Positions 1 to 13,300 of a stretch of DNA of 64,000 bases are shown here, piece after piece. The DNA lies in contig OZ017755.1 in the NCBI GenBank assembly GCA_963969365.1, positions 1,116,001 through 1,180,000 of the forward strand, written 5' to 3'. Each line of letters starts with the position of its first letter. Position 1 is the first letter of the stretch. The notes beneath the pieces were generated by a model that worked only from the letters and a program-made list of their open reading frames with translations, was not told where the DNA came from and did no database searches. The DNA comes from Asterochloris sp. CNOR1. Its lineage: Eukaryota > Chlorophyta > Trebouxiophyceae > Trebouxiales > Trebouxiaceae. Made by a program: the position numbers and the translations under genes.

Positions 1-3000
1 GCCTTCTCTGTTGGCAGGACCTGCTGAAGTCACCAGCCTGCTCCCCATTTATTATCTTGCCCAAGGGGCTGCCTTGCATGTGCAAAAGGCAGAGCCAGCC
101 TGCCCTCACTACAGCACCTGTGCAGGGGCCCATGCCTGGCCAGCTCCACGCAGCTTCTGCTGCTCACTCTTGGCTGTCTCCTGGGCCTTGTTCTGAGTCA
201 ACCAGCCTTGCGCCCCAGGTAGCTGTGTTTTGATGCGGTGTTGGTGCACCAAGCAGGCTTGTGCTGGAAACACACCCACGCCAATTGCACCATTTCAGCT
301 CTGCACAGACGCGCCCATCCCTGCAGGTGTGCAGGCCCGCCTGCGCTCCAAGCAGCACCTGCTGGACACGCTGGTGGACAGGGCTCGTGATGTAAACGCC
401 TTCACGCGGGCGAGGGTGCTGCAGACATGGGCGCACCTTGCGGAGCGCAAGGTCATCCCTCTTGGCCACTGGATCTGTGTGACAGGGATTGCCGTGGGTG
501 AGTGGCACAGCCAGGGATCAGCGAGGGCCGACTGTCTGGCTTAGTGCGGCCCAGTGCGCGCGCCCAGTAACAGAAGTGCATGCACCCTTCGCTGTGATGG
601 GATTGCTGTAGGTGAGCTGCCAAGCTGTACCGAGGGCTGAGGGTGAGGCTTCCTATACGCAGACTCCCTTTAGAAGGGCACCATTATCACCTTCCCTTCA
701 GCTGTCTGTTGTGCAGATCAGGACTGGACCGCGCTGCATCGCAGCACCAGCATGGCTTGCTGCTAACCTGCTGACATTCTTGAGCCAGCTGCCAGCCTTG
801 TAAAGCACATAGCAAGGTCCTGGTTCATCAAGCTGCCTTGCACTCTTCTCTGAAGGCAGGGCACTCACAGAGTCTGCGAACTGTCTGGCATGTCGGCTTC
901 AGTACGGTTGGCAGCAATGCTGACAGCAATTCTGATGCACATCTCTGTGTACCTGCAGGTCTTCTGTAGGACAAGGCAGCTCAGTTGCTCAAGCCTTTGC
1001 TGCAGCTGCCAGTGGCCATGTCAATGCACCTAATCTGAGAGCTATGGCATCTGCCGCTTTCTGCAGGACGCTTGGAAGACAAGGCGGCTTTGGTGCGCAA
1101 GGCCGCGCTGCAGCTTCTGGTAGCCATGCTGATGTACAACCCCTTTGGGGGGGAGCTGCCGCTGGAGCTATTTGCCAACTCCCTTCAGGAGTACAGCGAC
1201 AAGCTCAAGGTGACCCTCTGCTGCCTTCTGGTGCCATGCTGGTGTGACATTTGGAGCGCTTAAGGACCGGCTTAATTGCACACGGGTACACTTATCAGGC
1301 TCTGCACCTCTCAAAGGCGCCATTGCGCACATGAAGCTAGTTGCCAAGTCCCAGCTGGCTGTCCTGGACATGGCCAGCCCTGAAAACGCTGTAAGTGATG
1401 CTTGCAGGAGCTTGCCCCATCAGAGCCCGAGAAAGTGGAGGATGCCCCGGCCCAGTGGATTGCAGGCCAGGTGCCCGTCAAGGCTGACCAGGAGCAGGTG
1501 GAGGTGGAGGCTGTCCTGGCGGCAGCCGATGCACCTGTGGAGGGTGCAGGCAGTGCGCCTGTGGGCAGGGGGTCAGAGGGGTTGGCATCTGATGGCGCAG
1601 AAGCCCGCACAGGTCTGTCATCAGCTGCAGAGCATGCAGAAGGGGCCCAGGCAAGACAACAGAAGGGAGAGATGGTATAGGCACACAAAGTGCTGCCACA
1701 AGCTGCTCAGCTGGTCTCTGCAAATCACCCATGACAGCGGCGTGTTGTGGAGTCACCTCTGAGTATCTCCATGGAGCATGCCTTCTGTGCTGCTCTGATG
1801 GTCCCAGAACATTGCTACTCAGGGCCTGACCAGCTGACGTCATATCTGCCATGCAGGACCTACTGGTGCACAGCAGGTCAGCAGCAGTGAGGTGGAGAAC
1901 GTGCGAGCAGTGGTGGCATCTCTGCGCACAGCTGTGGAGTTTGTCAAGGCCGTGTCAGGGGCCCTGCCCATTGCCAGCCAGCTGCTGGCTTCCTCTACCT
2001 TGTCTGATGTCCAGGAGGCCATCAGCATGCTCATCTACTGCCACAAGTTCAAGGTGGGGCCCACTGTGTGAGGCTCAGGGGTGCTGCCGTCTCTTGCAGC
2101 CAGACAGTTGATGCAGTACAAAGCTCGCCTGTCATATGGACAGCCTGCTGCTGCCCCTGTCATGCTTGCAGACACTGGCTCTGCTGCCTGACAGTGCAGC
2201 AGACAACATCCCAGCTTGCTGTGCAGGTGACAGGAGCTGAGGCCGCGCTGCGCAAGATGCTGCCCCTGGTCTTCTCCAAGGAACAAGGTGTCTGCCTGCT
2301 GCTATATGCTTGCTGGGCTTGCTCTGCACGCGACTAGCAGACCCACTATATAAGATACTTGAGAGAACCTGAGACAACCTGGCTTGCATGTTGCACCCAT
2401 CTACCTGAGGCAGCAAACCGGTCCAGGCACCACTGGCTTGCATGCTAGCTGCTCCCCTGACATGTGCTTGACACAAGTGTTGCTGAACATGCCAGTGCGA
2501 ACACCAAGATCGCAGTGACTGAGACATTGGCTGGTGGCCCTGAAGCATGCAGCACTGAAGTTGCAACTGCCTTGCCTGCACAGGCACCAAAGATGCAGTA
2601 GTGGATGCTGTGGAGGAGCTGTACATCATTGGCTGCACAGGCATGCCCCTGGAGCCCAGGCAGGCTGCCCAAAACCTGGTGGACCTCGCGCAGTGGGCCT
2701 CCCAGGGTGAGCTTGTGGCGAGCAGCGCGGACCAATACGGGGGTGCAACAGGGGAGACTGCAGATCTGCTCACTGCGTTGCACAGGTGGAGGGGTGCACC
2801 AGGTGCCACTGCTGGCTCACCAGGCCGAGTGGAACGTCAGCGAATGCGCCGGGCCGAAGACGGGGGCAGCACATGCTGCCCTGTCCAGGTTCTATGCCCC
2901 TCAGCTAGGCTGACCAGTGCATCCCAGCACACACATGCTGCTCTGCTGCTCTTTAGGTGAGCTGGGTGCCATGGAGGCCATCATGGAGCAGTTGATGGCC

Positions 3001-6000
3001 AAGGCTCTGCTCAAGCCGCTCGTTCTCAAGGCGATGTGGCTGATCTGCTCTGCATCCTTTGACCAGCTGGCGGCCGGGCAGGTGGGCCAGCAGCAGTACT
3101 GCACATCCCCTTTGGGATGGCAGAGATGCCGCATGTTTCGCCAGTGACACTGTTGGCGTGGAAGCCGGTAGGGCCCTGCAGCAAAGGCCTTTGTGGCCTT
3201 GTAGTATCCTGCCATGAAGCTTTCAGTGTGGCCTGGTGCTCTGAAGGACTGCACCATCTGCCCTGCTGAGGACCCTGCTGAATGTCAAGGCTCCTGCAAA
3301 CTTTTCCTGCTGGCAGCAGGATGTGCAGGTGGCCACCAAGTCGCTGCACGACTTGCGGGGATCCCTGCTGCTGATCGGGCTGGCGGCACAGCAGAGGCCG
3401 GAGCTGGTGGCAAAGCGCCTTGATCTGCTGCTCAAAGTGGGTCGCCAGCCTTTCCCACACATGTCTGCTCAAGACAGCAGCCAAGCGCTTGAGAGGTTTG
3501 AGTATGCATGTGCTACATACATCATTGCTTGAACCCTCTGAGGGGCCTTTGAGGGCATGTCGTACCTTTAATCACTGCTTGGAGCTCCCCTGTAGGCTGT
3601 CAGAGGCCTCTCTGTGCATGATCCATCAGGATGTGTAGCACTACATGGAGGCAGCTGCTCATACTGTTGATCACACAGAGGACCTTGAGAAGCTGCTGGC
3701 ACAGGCTGCCAGGAGAACAGCGGGCTGCCTGGCACTGAGCAGGGCCCTGCTGCATAGACGTCTGTTGCTTTTGACGGCCAGAAGAGCAGCCCTGTTTGTG
3801 GTGTGAGCAGCATCAGCAGTGTTGGCCCGCTCTGTGATGCATGGTGACCCCGCCTCTGCAGGTGGGGTTCAGCACATCTCATGCTGACCCTGTGGTGCGC
3901 CGGAACGCTTGCACAGCCCTGCAGCGACTGGGGCTGATGCGGAGCAGACTGAGTGCAGCTGCACTGCAGCCTGCCATCACTGCCCTGGTGGGGCTGCTGG
4001 TGGGGCAGGAGCAGCTGCCCACTGGGTGGTTCACAGCAGCAGAGGCAGCCGTATCAGCTGTGTATGCGCTGCACCCAGCGCCCCACCAGGTCCTGGCTGC
4101 TGTGCTGCAGCATGTGGCGATATCAGTGCTGAATGGCGCATCAGGTATGTTTGTGACGACCTGTCACAGCGCTGCACAGCATCTTGACCTGGCCTCCTTG
4201 ACATATGGCAGCAGCTGATGATGCCCAGGGAGCTCATGACCCGCTTGCAGCATTTGAATGCCCATTTGTTTGTAGGCGCATTGCCTGGAGCAAATCATCA
4301 GGCTCAGAGCGGCTCAGGCAAGGTGTCGGCTGGTGGGCTGAGCCATCTCTTCTTCTTGCTGGGGCAGACAGCGCTGCAGCAACTGGTGAGACCTGTGGCT
4401 CCTGCTGCCCTCTGTGCTTGGCTCCCTCAAGTCACCCTGACCGTGGCGCTCCATGCGGTGCAGCTGTTCATCGAGGGCACCGCTCGGACCATCCGGCGCA
4501 GCAGGACGGCTGCAGAGAAGGCGGCTGCAGAGGCTCGCAGTGATCGCCACATCCAGGGCCAGTTCACGCAGAGTGAGTACTGCAAGCAGAAACTGATGCT
4601 TAAACACACACTTTGACCCATGTTGAGCAGTTGTCTTGGAGAGCTCACAGTGACACTTTCAGGTGCGAGCCTCCCAAAGATGGGCACCACGAATCTAAGG
4701 AGGACAGGCATGTCTACCTGCCGCAGGTAGCCAGGCTGATGGTGAGGGGGATGACATAGCTTCTCAGCTGGGGGTGGGGTCGCTGGCTGCAGACGCAGAG
4801 CTTGACATGCTGAAGGAGGCTGCTGAGGCACAGATTGCAGCTCGGAGCAACCTCATCGGCAGATTTGCGCCCCTCCTGGCCCGTTGCTGCTATGACAGGT
4901 GAGTGCATGACCACAGCAGTGGTGGAGGGGATGGGGGCGAGACAGTTTGACTCTGTAAGTGCGATGCTCCTGGTCCACTGGCACTTAGAGGTGAGAAACA
5001 ACAGAGGCCAGCGGCTGAAATGGCAGGCTCTGTTGTTTCTGACCTGCATGTATCTCTGGCAGCTTTGCGTTGACGCTGCACTCATGCGATCAGGAGGGGC
5101 CAGGCTTCCCAGCCCAGCTGTCAGAAGCTGCACAAGCTCCTTGTACCCTGCCGCAGGAGTGTCATGGCCGTGAGCGCTGACCTGAGGGCGTCTGCCCTGC
5201 TGGCATTGACCAAGCTGATGACAGTGGACAGTTTGTTCTGCGATGCCAACCTGCAGCTGCTGTTCAGCCTGCTGCAGAGCCGGTGAGGTGGTCAGGGGTT
5301 GACGAAATAGGCTCGGCCGCATCTGCACTGCGTTCAACAGAGGTCATGCCATACAAGCTCGCGAGAGACACTGGCACTGCCCACAGGGCCCTCCAGGAAA
5401 ACTTCCTCAGGGCATAGCATCAATCAGGCTCAGACAAGTGTACATCGATGCAGGGATGGCTAGGCTGCTGACTGTGCTCCCTCGGCTGCACTTTCCTGTT
5501 TCTCGTGGCACTGGGGTCGGCTTTAGTGTTTGATAGTAGCGCTTTGTGCGAAGCCGTCCTGCAGCAGCTGCTCAGCAGCAGAGCAGGCACAGTGGCCATG
5601 CAGCATCAACAGACGCTCTTTGCAAAGTCCATGCGACCTGTGTATGTGACCTGCGTCCCAGGCTCGGGGGAATGCTGCCCAGTGCGCAACCCGGATGCAG
5701 TGAGGCCACGTCTGTGCGGAGTTCACCTTGCTGTCTTGTGTCTGCTCTCTGATCACCCAGCTTCATGCGCCATGCTCAAATGAGCAAGTGCACCTGCAGG
5801 GGCGTGGAGCCAGCTGTGCGGTGCAACCTGGTGATTGCAGTGGGCGATCTCGCCTTCAGGTACCCCAACCTGCTGGAGCCGTGGACAGAGCACATGTACA
5901 GGCCCCTCACAGATGTTGACATCAGTGAGCTATCAAGCCCTTTGTCAATGACAGCATGCCAGCAATTTGACAGCATGGAGGCCTGCCACAGCTGCCTGCG

Positions 6001-9000
6001 CAGACAGCCCCCAGGCTGTGGCCCCTGCTGATACATGCAGTCCTTGCCATCACGGGGCACTCAAAAACAAGGTGGCTCGATCATGTGCTGCATCTGCTGC
6101 TTTGACCTGCTTGGCAGAGCTCAAAGTTCCTGCACAGAAGCTGGATCTGACCGCCTCTCATCTGGGATGATTGTAGAGTGATATGTGCGATCGTTGCTTC
6201 TGAGACCTTGGGCAGTGATACACAGCCTGAGCTTGGTGCAAGCTAGTGGTAGATGATCTTCCACTGCAGGCTGTTTCTGCTCAGTGAGTGAGGCCAGGCC
6301 ACCTAGCAGTCAGCAGCATGTTTGCTCCGCCTCTGCAGACATGCGCACGACAACCCTAGTGCTGACCCAGGTGCGCGATCATTGGTTGCCATGCGAAGTG
6401 CTCATGGCAGCCTGCTTGCGTCTCACTCGGCCGTCCTGCTGTACTACAGGCGTGCGCAAAACCAGCCTGATGGTGCTGACCCACCTGATCATGAATGACA
6501 TGATGAAGGTCAAGGGGCACATCAGCAAGATGGCTCTGTGCCTGGTGGATGAAGAGCCGCGGATCAAGGCCCTGGCAGAGCTGTTCTTCCATGAGCTGGC
6601 TCAGAAGGCCTACAAGGTAGTTCATGTGTCTTGACTGCTGCTGTCATGACTGAAGCCCTGACAAAGGCAGGTGAGGCCCGCAGTGGGAACAAAACAACCT
6701 CACAAGGCCCCAGAAACGATATTCACATGAGCTGGGCGCGTTGTTGGCTGAGCCTGCAGCTCCACCTTTGTTGGTTGAAGACCCTTCACTGGAATGCCAG
6801 CGCAAGCTGTGAGTGTTGGGCTCTAGGCCCAGCCCAGATATGTGGATGCTGCCTGCCGATGCACCGCCCACTGTGCTCTTCCTAGTTGTGACTTTTATTC
6901 CTGCAGGCTTGTGGTGAAGCATCTTTCAGGCCTTACTCAACCTGGCGGGCCCCCTGCAGGGCACCAGACCCACTGCCCAGAATCCAAAGCCCAGTGCCAT
7001 CTTAGCATTGTCAGGGCTGGCCCCGCCTCTCACACAGCTCCCTCCCAGCCATCACTGGGCCCAAACTCCCGAGCACCATCCTGTCTCACTGACATTGGTG
7101 ATAGCTCCCCACACGTTGCTTTCATGGCACCATCCCCGCTGCTCCACATCCCCTTGTCGACAGCGCCTTGGGATGTCAGTCTTAAGGCAGCTCATTCTCA
7201 GACGATGCTGCTTTGCTGTAGGGCACCAGCCCCATCTACAACCTGTTGCCCGACATCCTGAGCGCCCTGTCCTCGGAAGCGGGGCTGCCCCCTGCGCATT
7301 ACCAGCACATCATGCGCCACCTGCTGGGCTTCATAGGGAGGGAACGCCAGGTGGACTCTCTGGTCGAGAAGCTGTGCCTGCGCTTTGAGGCCACGCAGGT
7401 GGGCAAGTTGAGTCCAACACAGTGTCCAGTGTCACAGTGGCATGCTGCCAAGCAGTTTGCGCAACTGCCTGAGTGGCAATGCAGAGCAAGTGTTCTGGCC
7501 TACTGAGATGTGAACAGCGGGATCACACCCTAGCGGGCAGTGTCATAGCTTGCTTGACAGCTGCTGTGATCAACGTGACCTGGTCATCAAGTTGGGCACG
7601 TGCCTTGAGGCCTAGCAGGTGAGGGCTGGCAGTGCCTGTCGAGTCACTTGATTGCATGCTGCCGCACATGCGGGGATGGGCCTGCATTGCAGACAGCGAC
7701 TGCTTCTTGAGTGCGCAGGCTGCCTGGGAGCTCGTGCTGACTGGCAGCATCCCAGTTGCAATGCTCTGCCTGCGCTTTGACGCCCTGCAGGTGAGGGCTG
7801 GTGGGGTCTGGCACTGCTGGTGCATCCAAGACATGCGCTGTCATGACTGCGTAAGTGTCTCCTGCCCCTGCAGAGATTGCAGCAGTGTACTGTCTGATGC
7901 AAGCATCTCAATGCCGCCCTCATTCCTGCAGGGGCGACAGGGCAACGCTGGCTTCTGCCAGCAGCTTAAGATGGAAGCCAACTTCCTGTCCCCTCCCCTG
8001 CAGGAGCTGCAGCAGTGGCGCAACATTGCTTTCTGCCTGGCCCAGCTGGGCATGGGGGAGAGAGGGCTGCGGCGGATGGCCGATCTGCTGCGCTGTTACA
8101 AGGCGGCGCTGCACGATGGAGAGGTGCTGGCCTGCCTCCAGGTGGGTCAGCCAGGGATTGGCGCAGTTCTGCACTGCGGGCTGCATAGAGGTGCTTGGCC
8201 CGCCCCATGGGCTGTCAGCTGTCAGCAGCACTGCAGTAACTGAGTTGCCGACGCTGCCTCATGCAGGGCTCTGCACAAGTGGCTGAACAGGCTCAGTTGG
8301 GCACTGTGGTGACAGGGCCACCCGGCATGATGGAATCGTGTGCCGGGCTCAGCTCAAGCAGGGGTATCTAACACCCAAGCTTTGCAGTTGACCTGGTGAC
8401 ATTCAGTGTTATCAGCAGGGCAAGCTGGCACTGCTTTCCTCTCCTGGGAAATGGCAGCCTCCATTGCTGCAGCGGCTTGTCAGCAGCTGAAGACTGATCT
8501 GTATTGCATGCAGGCCTGCATTGGCAAGGTGAGGAAGCTGGCCAAGCTCAGCACGGACAGCAAGACAGAGATTGAGGCTTTTGAGGCAAGATTGGCCGAG
8601 GCAGCGGCTGAGAGGCGGGCAGAAGAAGAAGCTGCTCAGGCAGCTGAGGTTCACGCCGCTGTGACAGTGGGCAGACCTGCAGGTGCACAGGCTGCAGCGT
8701 CTGGCAGTCCTGCTGGTGCTGGGGACCCCAGAATGGAGACAGGCTGTGATGGGCAAGCAAAAGGTAAGGACTGACCAGATGAAGATGCACTTAGCCCCGT
8801 GCTTCTGCTTTTGAGCAGCAGGTGCTTGACAGCACCTGCTGGCAGCAATTGGCACCTGGCCCTTCAGATAAGGGCTATGCTTGCAGCCCAGCAGCCTCTG
8901 CGGAATGAAGCTGTGATGGACATCCCTGTTGGCATGATCAATGCAACAAGGTAGAGCATGTCAAGCTTGACTCTGGTGTCACTTTGTGCTGCCCCTGTTG

Positions 9001-9668
9001 CAGGCAGTCCTGCACTAGAGGGAGACCAGGATGCACACCCTGCATCGCGTCGGCCTGCTAGCAGCTGCAACCTGGCTGGGCACCTCCAAGAGATGACCCT
9101 ACAGGACGCCACCAGCCCTCATGTCCGAGAGGCTCAGTCACAGCCAGCAGCAGCAAGCGCTGGCGCCAGCAGTAAAGAGGCAGCCGGCAGAGGCACGCCA
9201 ACTTCTGAAGCCAGTGTCAAGCAGGAGCCAGGGCAGGAGAATGCCGGCCCATCTGCCACAGCGTCTGCTGGTGGCAGGCGTCGATGCAGCAGCACTGCCC
9301 GGACACCCAGGGTGAAGGCTGAGCCCATGCACAGCACTCCAGTTGCTGAGACAAGTGCTGCGGAGGAGGGCTTTGGCCAGGTGCAGCTGCAAGCCTCCCC
9401 AGAGCTGGCGGAGCTGCAGGAACTGCCTGAAGAGGAGATGCCTACTCAGGGATACCAGTCAGAGGCCCCCTCAACAGGGTGCTGGCCGGATGAGAACAAT
9501 GCAGCAGCCGGCAATGCCACCCTCATCAGCGGCCCGCACAGCAACTTTGATGAGGCTGGCAAGTCGGGAGCTGCACGGCGCGGCGGCAGGCTCAGTGCCA
9601 GCACCCAGGCGCATGGCCATGTCAAGACAGAGCCTGCGCATGTCACATCTGGTCTCAAACCATCTTGA
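1..9668 (+). CDS. CAPD2: Condensin I non-SMC subunit CAP-D2 (5' part outside window)
   Basis: HEAT-repeat subunit of condensin I, which compacts mitotic chromosomes with SMC2/SMC4. The first clear exon (about 327-491) carries the conserved stretch RDVNAFTRARVLQTWAHLAE, continued by 1067-1209 (LEDKAALVRKAALQLL). Further exons read at 1408-1612, 1857-2053, 2227-2288, 2583-2706, 2957-3078, 3320-3436, 3862-4145, 4268-4574, 4727-4901, 5157-5282, 5799-5921, 6452-6618 (RKTSLMVLTHLIMNDMMKVK, the most diagnostic Cnd1 block), 7222-7398 (IYNLLPDILSAL), 7931-8141, 8514-8763 and 9004-9668. Several junctions were checked for phase. The last exon is a Ser/Ala/Glu-rich tail of about 220 residues ending in TGA at 9666-9668, of the kind that carries phosphorylation sites in other CAP-D2 proteins. 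The N-terminal third lies upstream of the window. Introns hold decayed copies of exon edges (see findings). The identity is firm; some exon limits, especially around 2.7-3.3 kb and 6.3 kb, are less certain. Confidence 0.93.
482..640 (+). repeat. Exon-edge echo: donor of CAP-D2 exon 327-491 repeated in its intron
   Basis: Bases 484-525 span the exon end and GGTGAG donor. A decayed copy occurs at 599-640, keeping GGGATTG, the donor GGTGAG and the block CGAGGGC/TGA. The copy supplies a second potential donor. Confidence 0.7.
953..1096 (+). repeat. Exon-edge echo: acceptor of CAP-D2 exon 1067-1209
   Basis: The true acceptor and exon start (CTGCAG then GGAAGACAAGGCGGCT, about 1061-1092) have an upstream decayed copy at 953-988 (CTGCAG then TAGGACAAGGCAGCT). 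Confidence 0.6.
7371..7800 (+). repeat. Two decayed intronic copies of the 3' end of CAP-D2 exon 7222-7398
   Basis: The exon end encodes LCLRFEATQ followed by a GT donor. At 7763-7796 a copy still reads LCLRFDALQ with GTGAGG after it. A third, more decayed copy is at 7599-7626 (CTTGAGGCCTAGCAGGTGAG) and carries an in-frame stop. The copies could act as pseudo-exons or alternative donors. Confidence 0.75.
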
Positions 9669-10322
9669 GTAGTGAAAGAAATACTAGGATATTCAAAACT
9701 CAACATACAGAGGAGCACTAGGTCTGACACAGTTCTCTGTCAACCTGACTCTCCCTAAGCGACTGCACAAAATTGTGTGCTTTGATGTACATCGTGACAA
9801 GTGGCGGGCTGCGGCGTTGAGGATAATCAAAGGGAGGCCAACTGCCTTTGCGACAGCAGGAGGGGGCGTGTGTGGCAGTTGGGATCAGAGGCTGGCGTCG
9901 GGGGAAGTCAATCTGTTGGGCTGCTTGCAGGCTGTCGCTGGTACACATACCATTCATGTGGTGCCGGACTGAGATGCACGCTTCCATGCTGAGGTGAAGC
10001 TGCCACTCATCTTGCGAGATAGGGAGCCCACCGACATCAACGTAGGTGTCCTGCAGGACACGAGTGCTGTCCCTTGGGAAGGCAAGGATGGCTCAGCCAC
10101 AAACAGGAGATGTCTGACTGTGTCAGTGCGCTGTACTGAAAGAGCCCCAGAAACATGATAGCTCCACGTCGGGGTCTGGCTTGTATGGCATGACCACAGC
10201 TGAAGACTTACAGCTAGAGGGCATTCTTGATGACAGTTGTTTTGCAGAATGGATGGCTGCAGCTCCCCAGAACCCCAGGCACATCAGGTAGTACTTCAAA
10301 TGCAGCCAAGAACCTAAGACAC
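9669..10322. other. Convergent intergenic region, no gene seen
   Basis: This stretch separates the 3' ends of CAP-D2 (plus) and the phosphatase gene (minus). Short open frames in it lack splice context or protein-like composition. It probably holds both 3' untranslated regions and poly(A) sites; none could be placed with confidence. Confidence 0.5.
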
Positions 10323-13300
10323 TCACTGCTTGTTCAACAAGGGCATGTAGCTCCCCAGCGAGGCCACCAGGGACCCTGCAGCTGTGTCTCCCCGGCTGTC
10401 CTGGCTGCGCACAGCTGCAATGCGCTCGCTGCTGGCAGAGCGCCTCATCCCGGGTCCCACCACCCTAGCAGGGCTTGGTGCGGCCCCTGCCCCTGCCCGG
10501 CTGCTGCCTGCACCTGCTGCGGCGGCAGCGGCTGCTGCAGGGGCCTGCCCACCCACCAGGCTGCGCCGCAGGGCCTGCGCCTGCAGCTGCACGGGCTGCT
10601 GCCCTGCTGCAGTGGCAGCCAGGGCGCTGGGGTCCAGGCTGAGCGTCCGCCGGCGCTGCATGGCTGGGGAGCTGGCAGCGATGCTGCTGCTGGCGGCTGC
10701 CCCGGGAGTGCTGCCGCGCCGCGCTGCAGGCAGGGTACGCTGGGGGCTGCCGGAGGCTGAGATGCGGGCCTTGACAGGGCTGCAGAGGTCAGGAGCAGGA
10801 TGTGAGGCATGGCAGTTGGCGTATGAGGAAGCATGGCACAGAGCTGGTGGTTGCCAGAGGATGACAGGCCCGCACTGGCAGGGCTGCAGAAGCCAGGAAG
10901 GGGCTGCAAGACACACTGCATCCTGACAGCTGCTGGCCATGCATTGTGAGGGAGAGGTTGGCCCTCAAAGTCCAGCTGCTGCTGCAAGGGTTCACAGCTG
11001 CACAGCAGGCCACACAGCAATGCGCTGGGACCAGACAGCAGATGGCTGGACCGGCAGCGCATCCGGCTGGGCTGCCCAGGACAGGCCGCGCAGCTCACCT
11101 GCCAGTGGCCACCCTCCCCATGGTGCTACTCAGCCCCTGTTTGACAGGGCTCCGCGACACGCTGTCCGCAGTAAGGCGTCGGCTCACGCTGCCACTGCTG
11201 GAGCGCAGCACCTCTGCTGCTGCAGTGCTGGGCCTGCGCCCAGGGCCCCCGCTGAGGGGGGGCCGGGCAGCGCCAATCAGCCCGTTCCTGCTGGTGCCTG
11301 GGGCGCTGTCTGCAGCCTGGCCAGCTGAGGCGTGGGCGTCCGCCTCATCTGCAGCCAGCACTCGCCGCACCTGCAATTTGTGCTGCAGGTTCACTGATGC
11401 CTCTGCCACCAACACTCAGAGGTGCCAGAGTGGTGTGAGGCAGCCTTTCAGCAGGCACAGTCCCAGCAGCAGCCTCAGGCGTCCTCGCCATGTTCTGCAC
11501 CACACAGCAGCTGATTCAAAAAGTCGACTGCAGGCTGTCAGCAAGCAGTTGCTGGGCCCAGGCCAGCTAGTCTACACACCTGCGCCCTTTGTACAGCTGT
11601 CTGCGGCGACCGCACGTTCTGAGGGTAGCGCCGAGTGTCATGCAGTGCCTGCGTATACTTGAGCGCGGTGGCGCAGCTCACTTTGTACAGACGCGACAAC
11701 ATGATGGCTACCTGCAGACCGTCAAGGCAGACAATCAGGGCGGCCATGGAGGAAAGGCGTGTATACACGCCAAAATCCCTCAGCTTGCGGCTGCATGGTG
11801 CTGCCGACTTAATTGTTGTTTGTGCGTGGCTGTGTGTTCCTGTATGAACAGCAGCACACTTTGAATCAGCCTCCCACATACCCATTCTGCCCGTCTTGTG
11901 CCCAGTGGGGCATCATCTGCTGGGGTGCCCAAAAGGGGAAGCAAGCGTCCTCGTGCCAAGGTCCTTGCCAGGGGTGCTTCCTGCCCCGAACAGCAGATTG
12001 AAGCCTCCCTGCTCCCACCAGTGTCCCCTCTGCTCATGTCCCCCCTGCTGCCATGCCAGCCTCGGCAGTGCATGTAAAGCAGCTTTGTGCCGGGCATCCC
12101 TACCAGTGCTTTCATGCTTTGATTCGGCTGGGCTGGATTGCACGCCAATGGTGCTCAACAGCATGACGCCACTCACCAGGGTGCCTGTCCGGCCATGCCC
12201 GCCCCAGCAGTGAATGTACAGCCTCTGCCCCGCCAGCACGCGAGCGCAGCAGTCATCTGCCAGCCGGCTGATGGCTGCATCAGTGGTCACGCTGCCGTCA
12301 ATGATGGGCAGGTGCAGGAAGTCGAGTTTCTGCTGCCGGATGGTGGCTGAGCCTGTGGCATGGGCCTGGGACAGGATGCGCTGGGCATCCTTGATGTAAG
12401 GCCTGCAGGTGCAGCGACAGGGGCTGTGGAGGGAGCTGGCTTGGCTGCCGCCAGCGCTTGGCTTGATGACTGGCAGCTGCAGGGCTTGGTGCTGGTTGCG
12501 AGTCATGCGGATTTGCATGCAGCGGCTGGGCAAAGTCTATCAATAGCCAAGCCTTGAGTAAAACAAAAAGGCGAGTCATGTGTGTCTGCATGCAGCGGCT
12601 GGGCAAAGGCTATCAAGAGATGAGCAGAAGCCTTTAAAATGTTGCAGAAGCGATGCTGGGCAGCTACTGCTCCCATACAGCAAGCACTGATGCGGAGCAC
12701 TTGAGTTGGTGCCATAGGGCACACAGGCTGACCGAAGCCCCCGTCCTGTCCGCCATGACTTCTCAGGGGTGTTCAGCGAGACCTCGGCTTGGAGGCAGAC
12801 AAAGGTGCTGATGCCCAGCTCCAGCAGAGTGATCAAGACCCTGTCAGTCTCCTCGTCATCTAATGAGGCTGGGTAGGCCCCAGCCAGCACCTGCAGCGCA
12901 GCACGCAAAAGACTCTGCCCTCACGAGCTGTGCGGCGGGTTGAGGCAGCCTTGAGCACCAGTGCCATCCTGGTAGCCCTGTCAGCAGCTGCTGCACCCAC
13001 AGCAGCTGCTCAGACGGTGGGCAGCAGTTGGGTATGCCCATGACCTGCAGAAGGGAGCCTGCCATGCCATAAGGCATCTAGTGCACTTGCTGAGCAGACA
13101 GCAGCAATGGACGCCTCACACTTGCCTGCCCATGAATTACCCAGTTGCACCAGGGTGTTGGGCCAGCGAAATTCCTGCAGCTCACAGGCTTACATTCATG
13201 GAAAAGATGACTCAGCAGGGCTGCGATGAGGTCACCCACCTTGCAGGGAGCTTTGGAAGTGGGGGCAGCAGTATGTTTGGGTCTGCGGCGCTCTTCCCTG

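Noticed and set aside
6300-6372. Separate CAP-D2 exon reading DMRTTTLVLTQ
   Set aside because: It resembles a mutated echo of the following exon (RKTSLMVLTHL) and would break the expected join to it. It is more likely another exon-edge copy.
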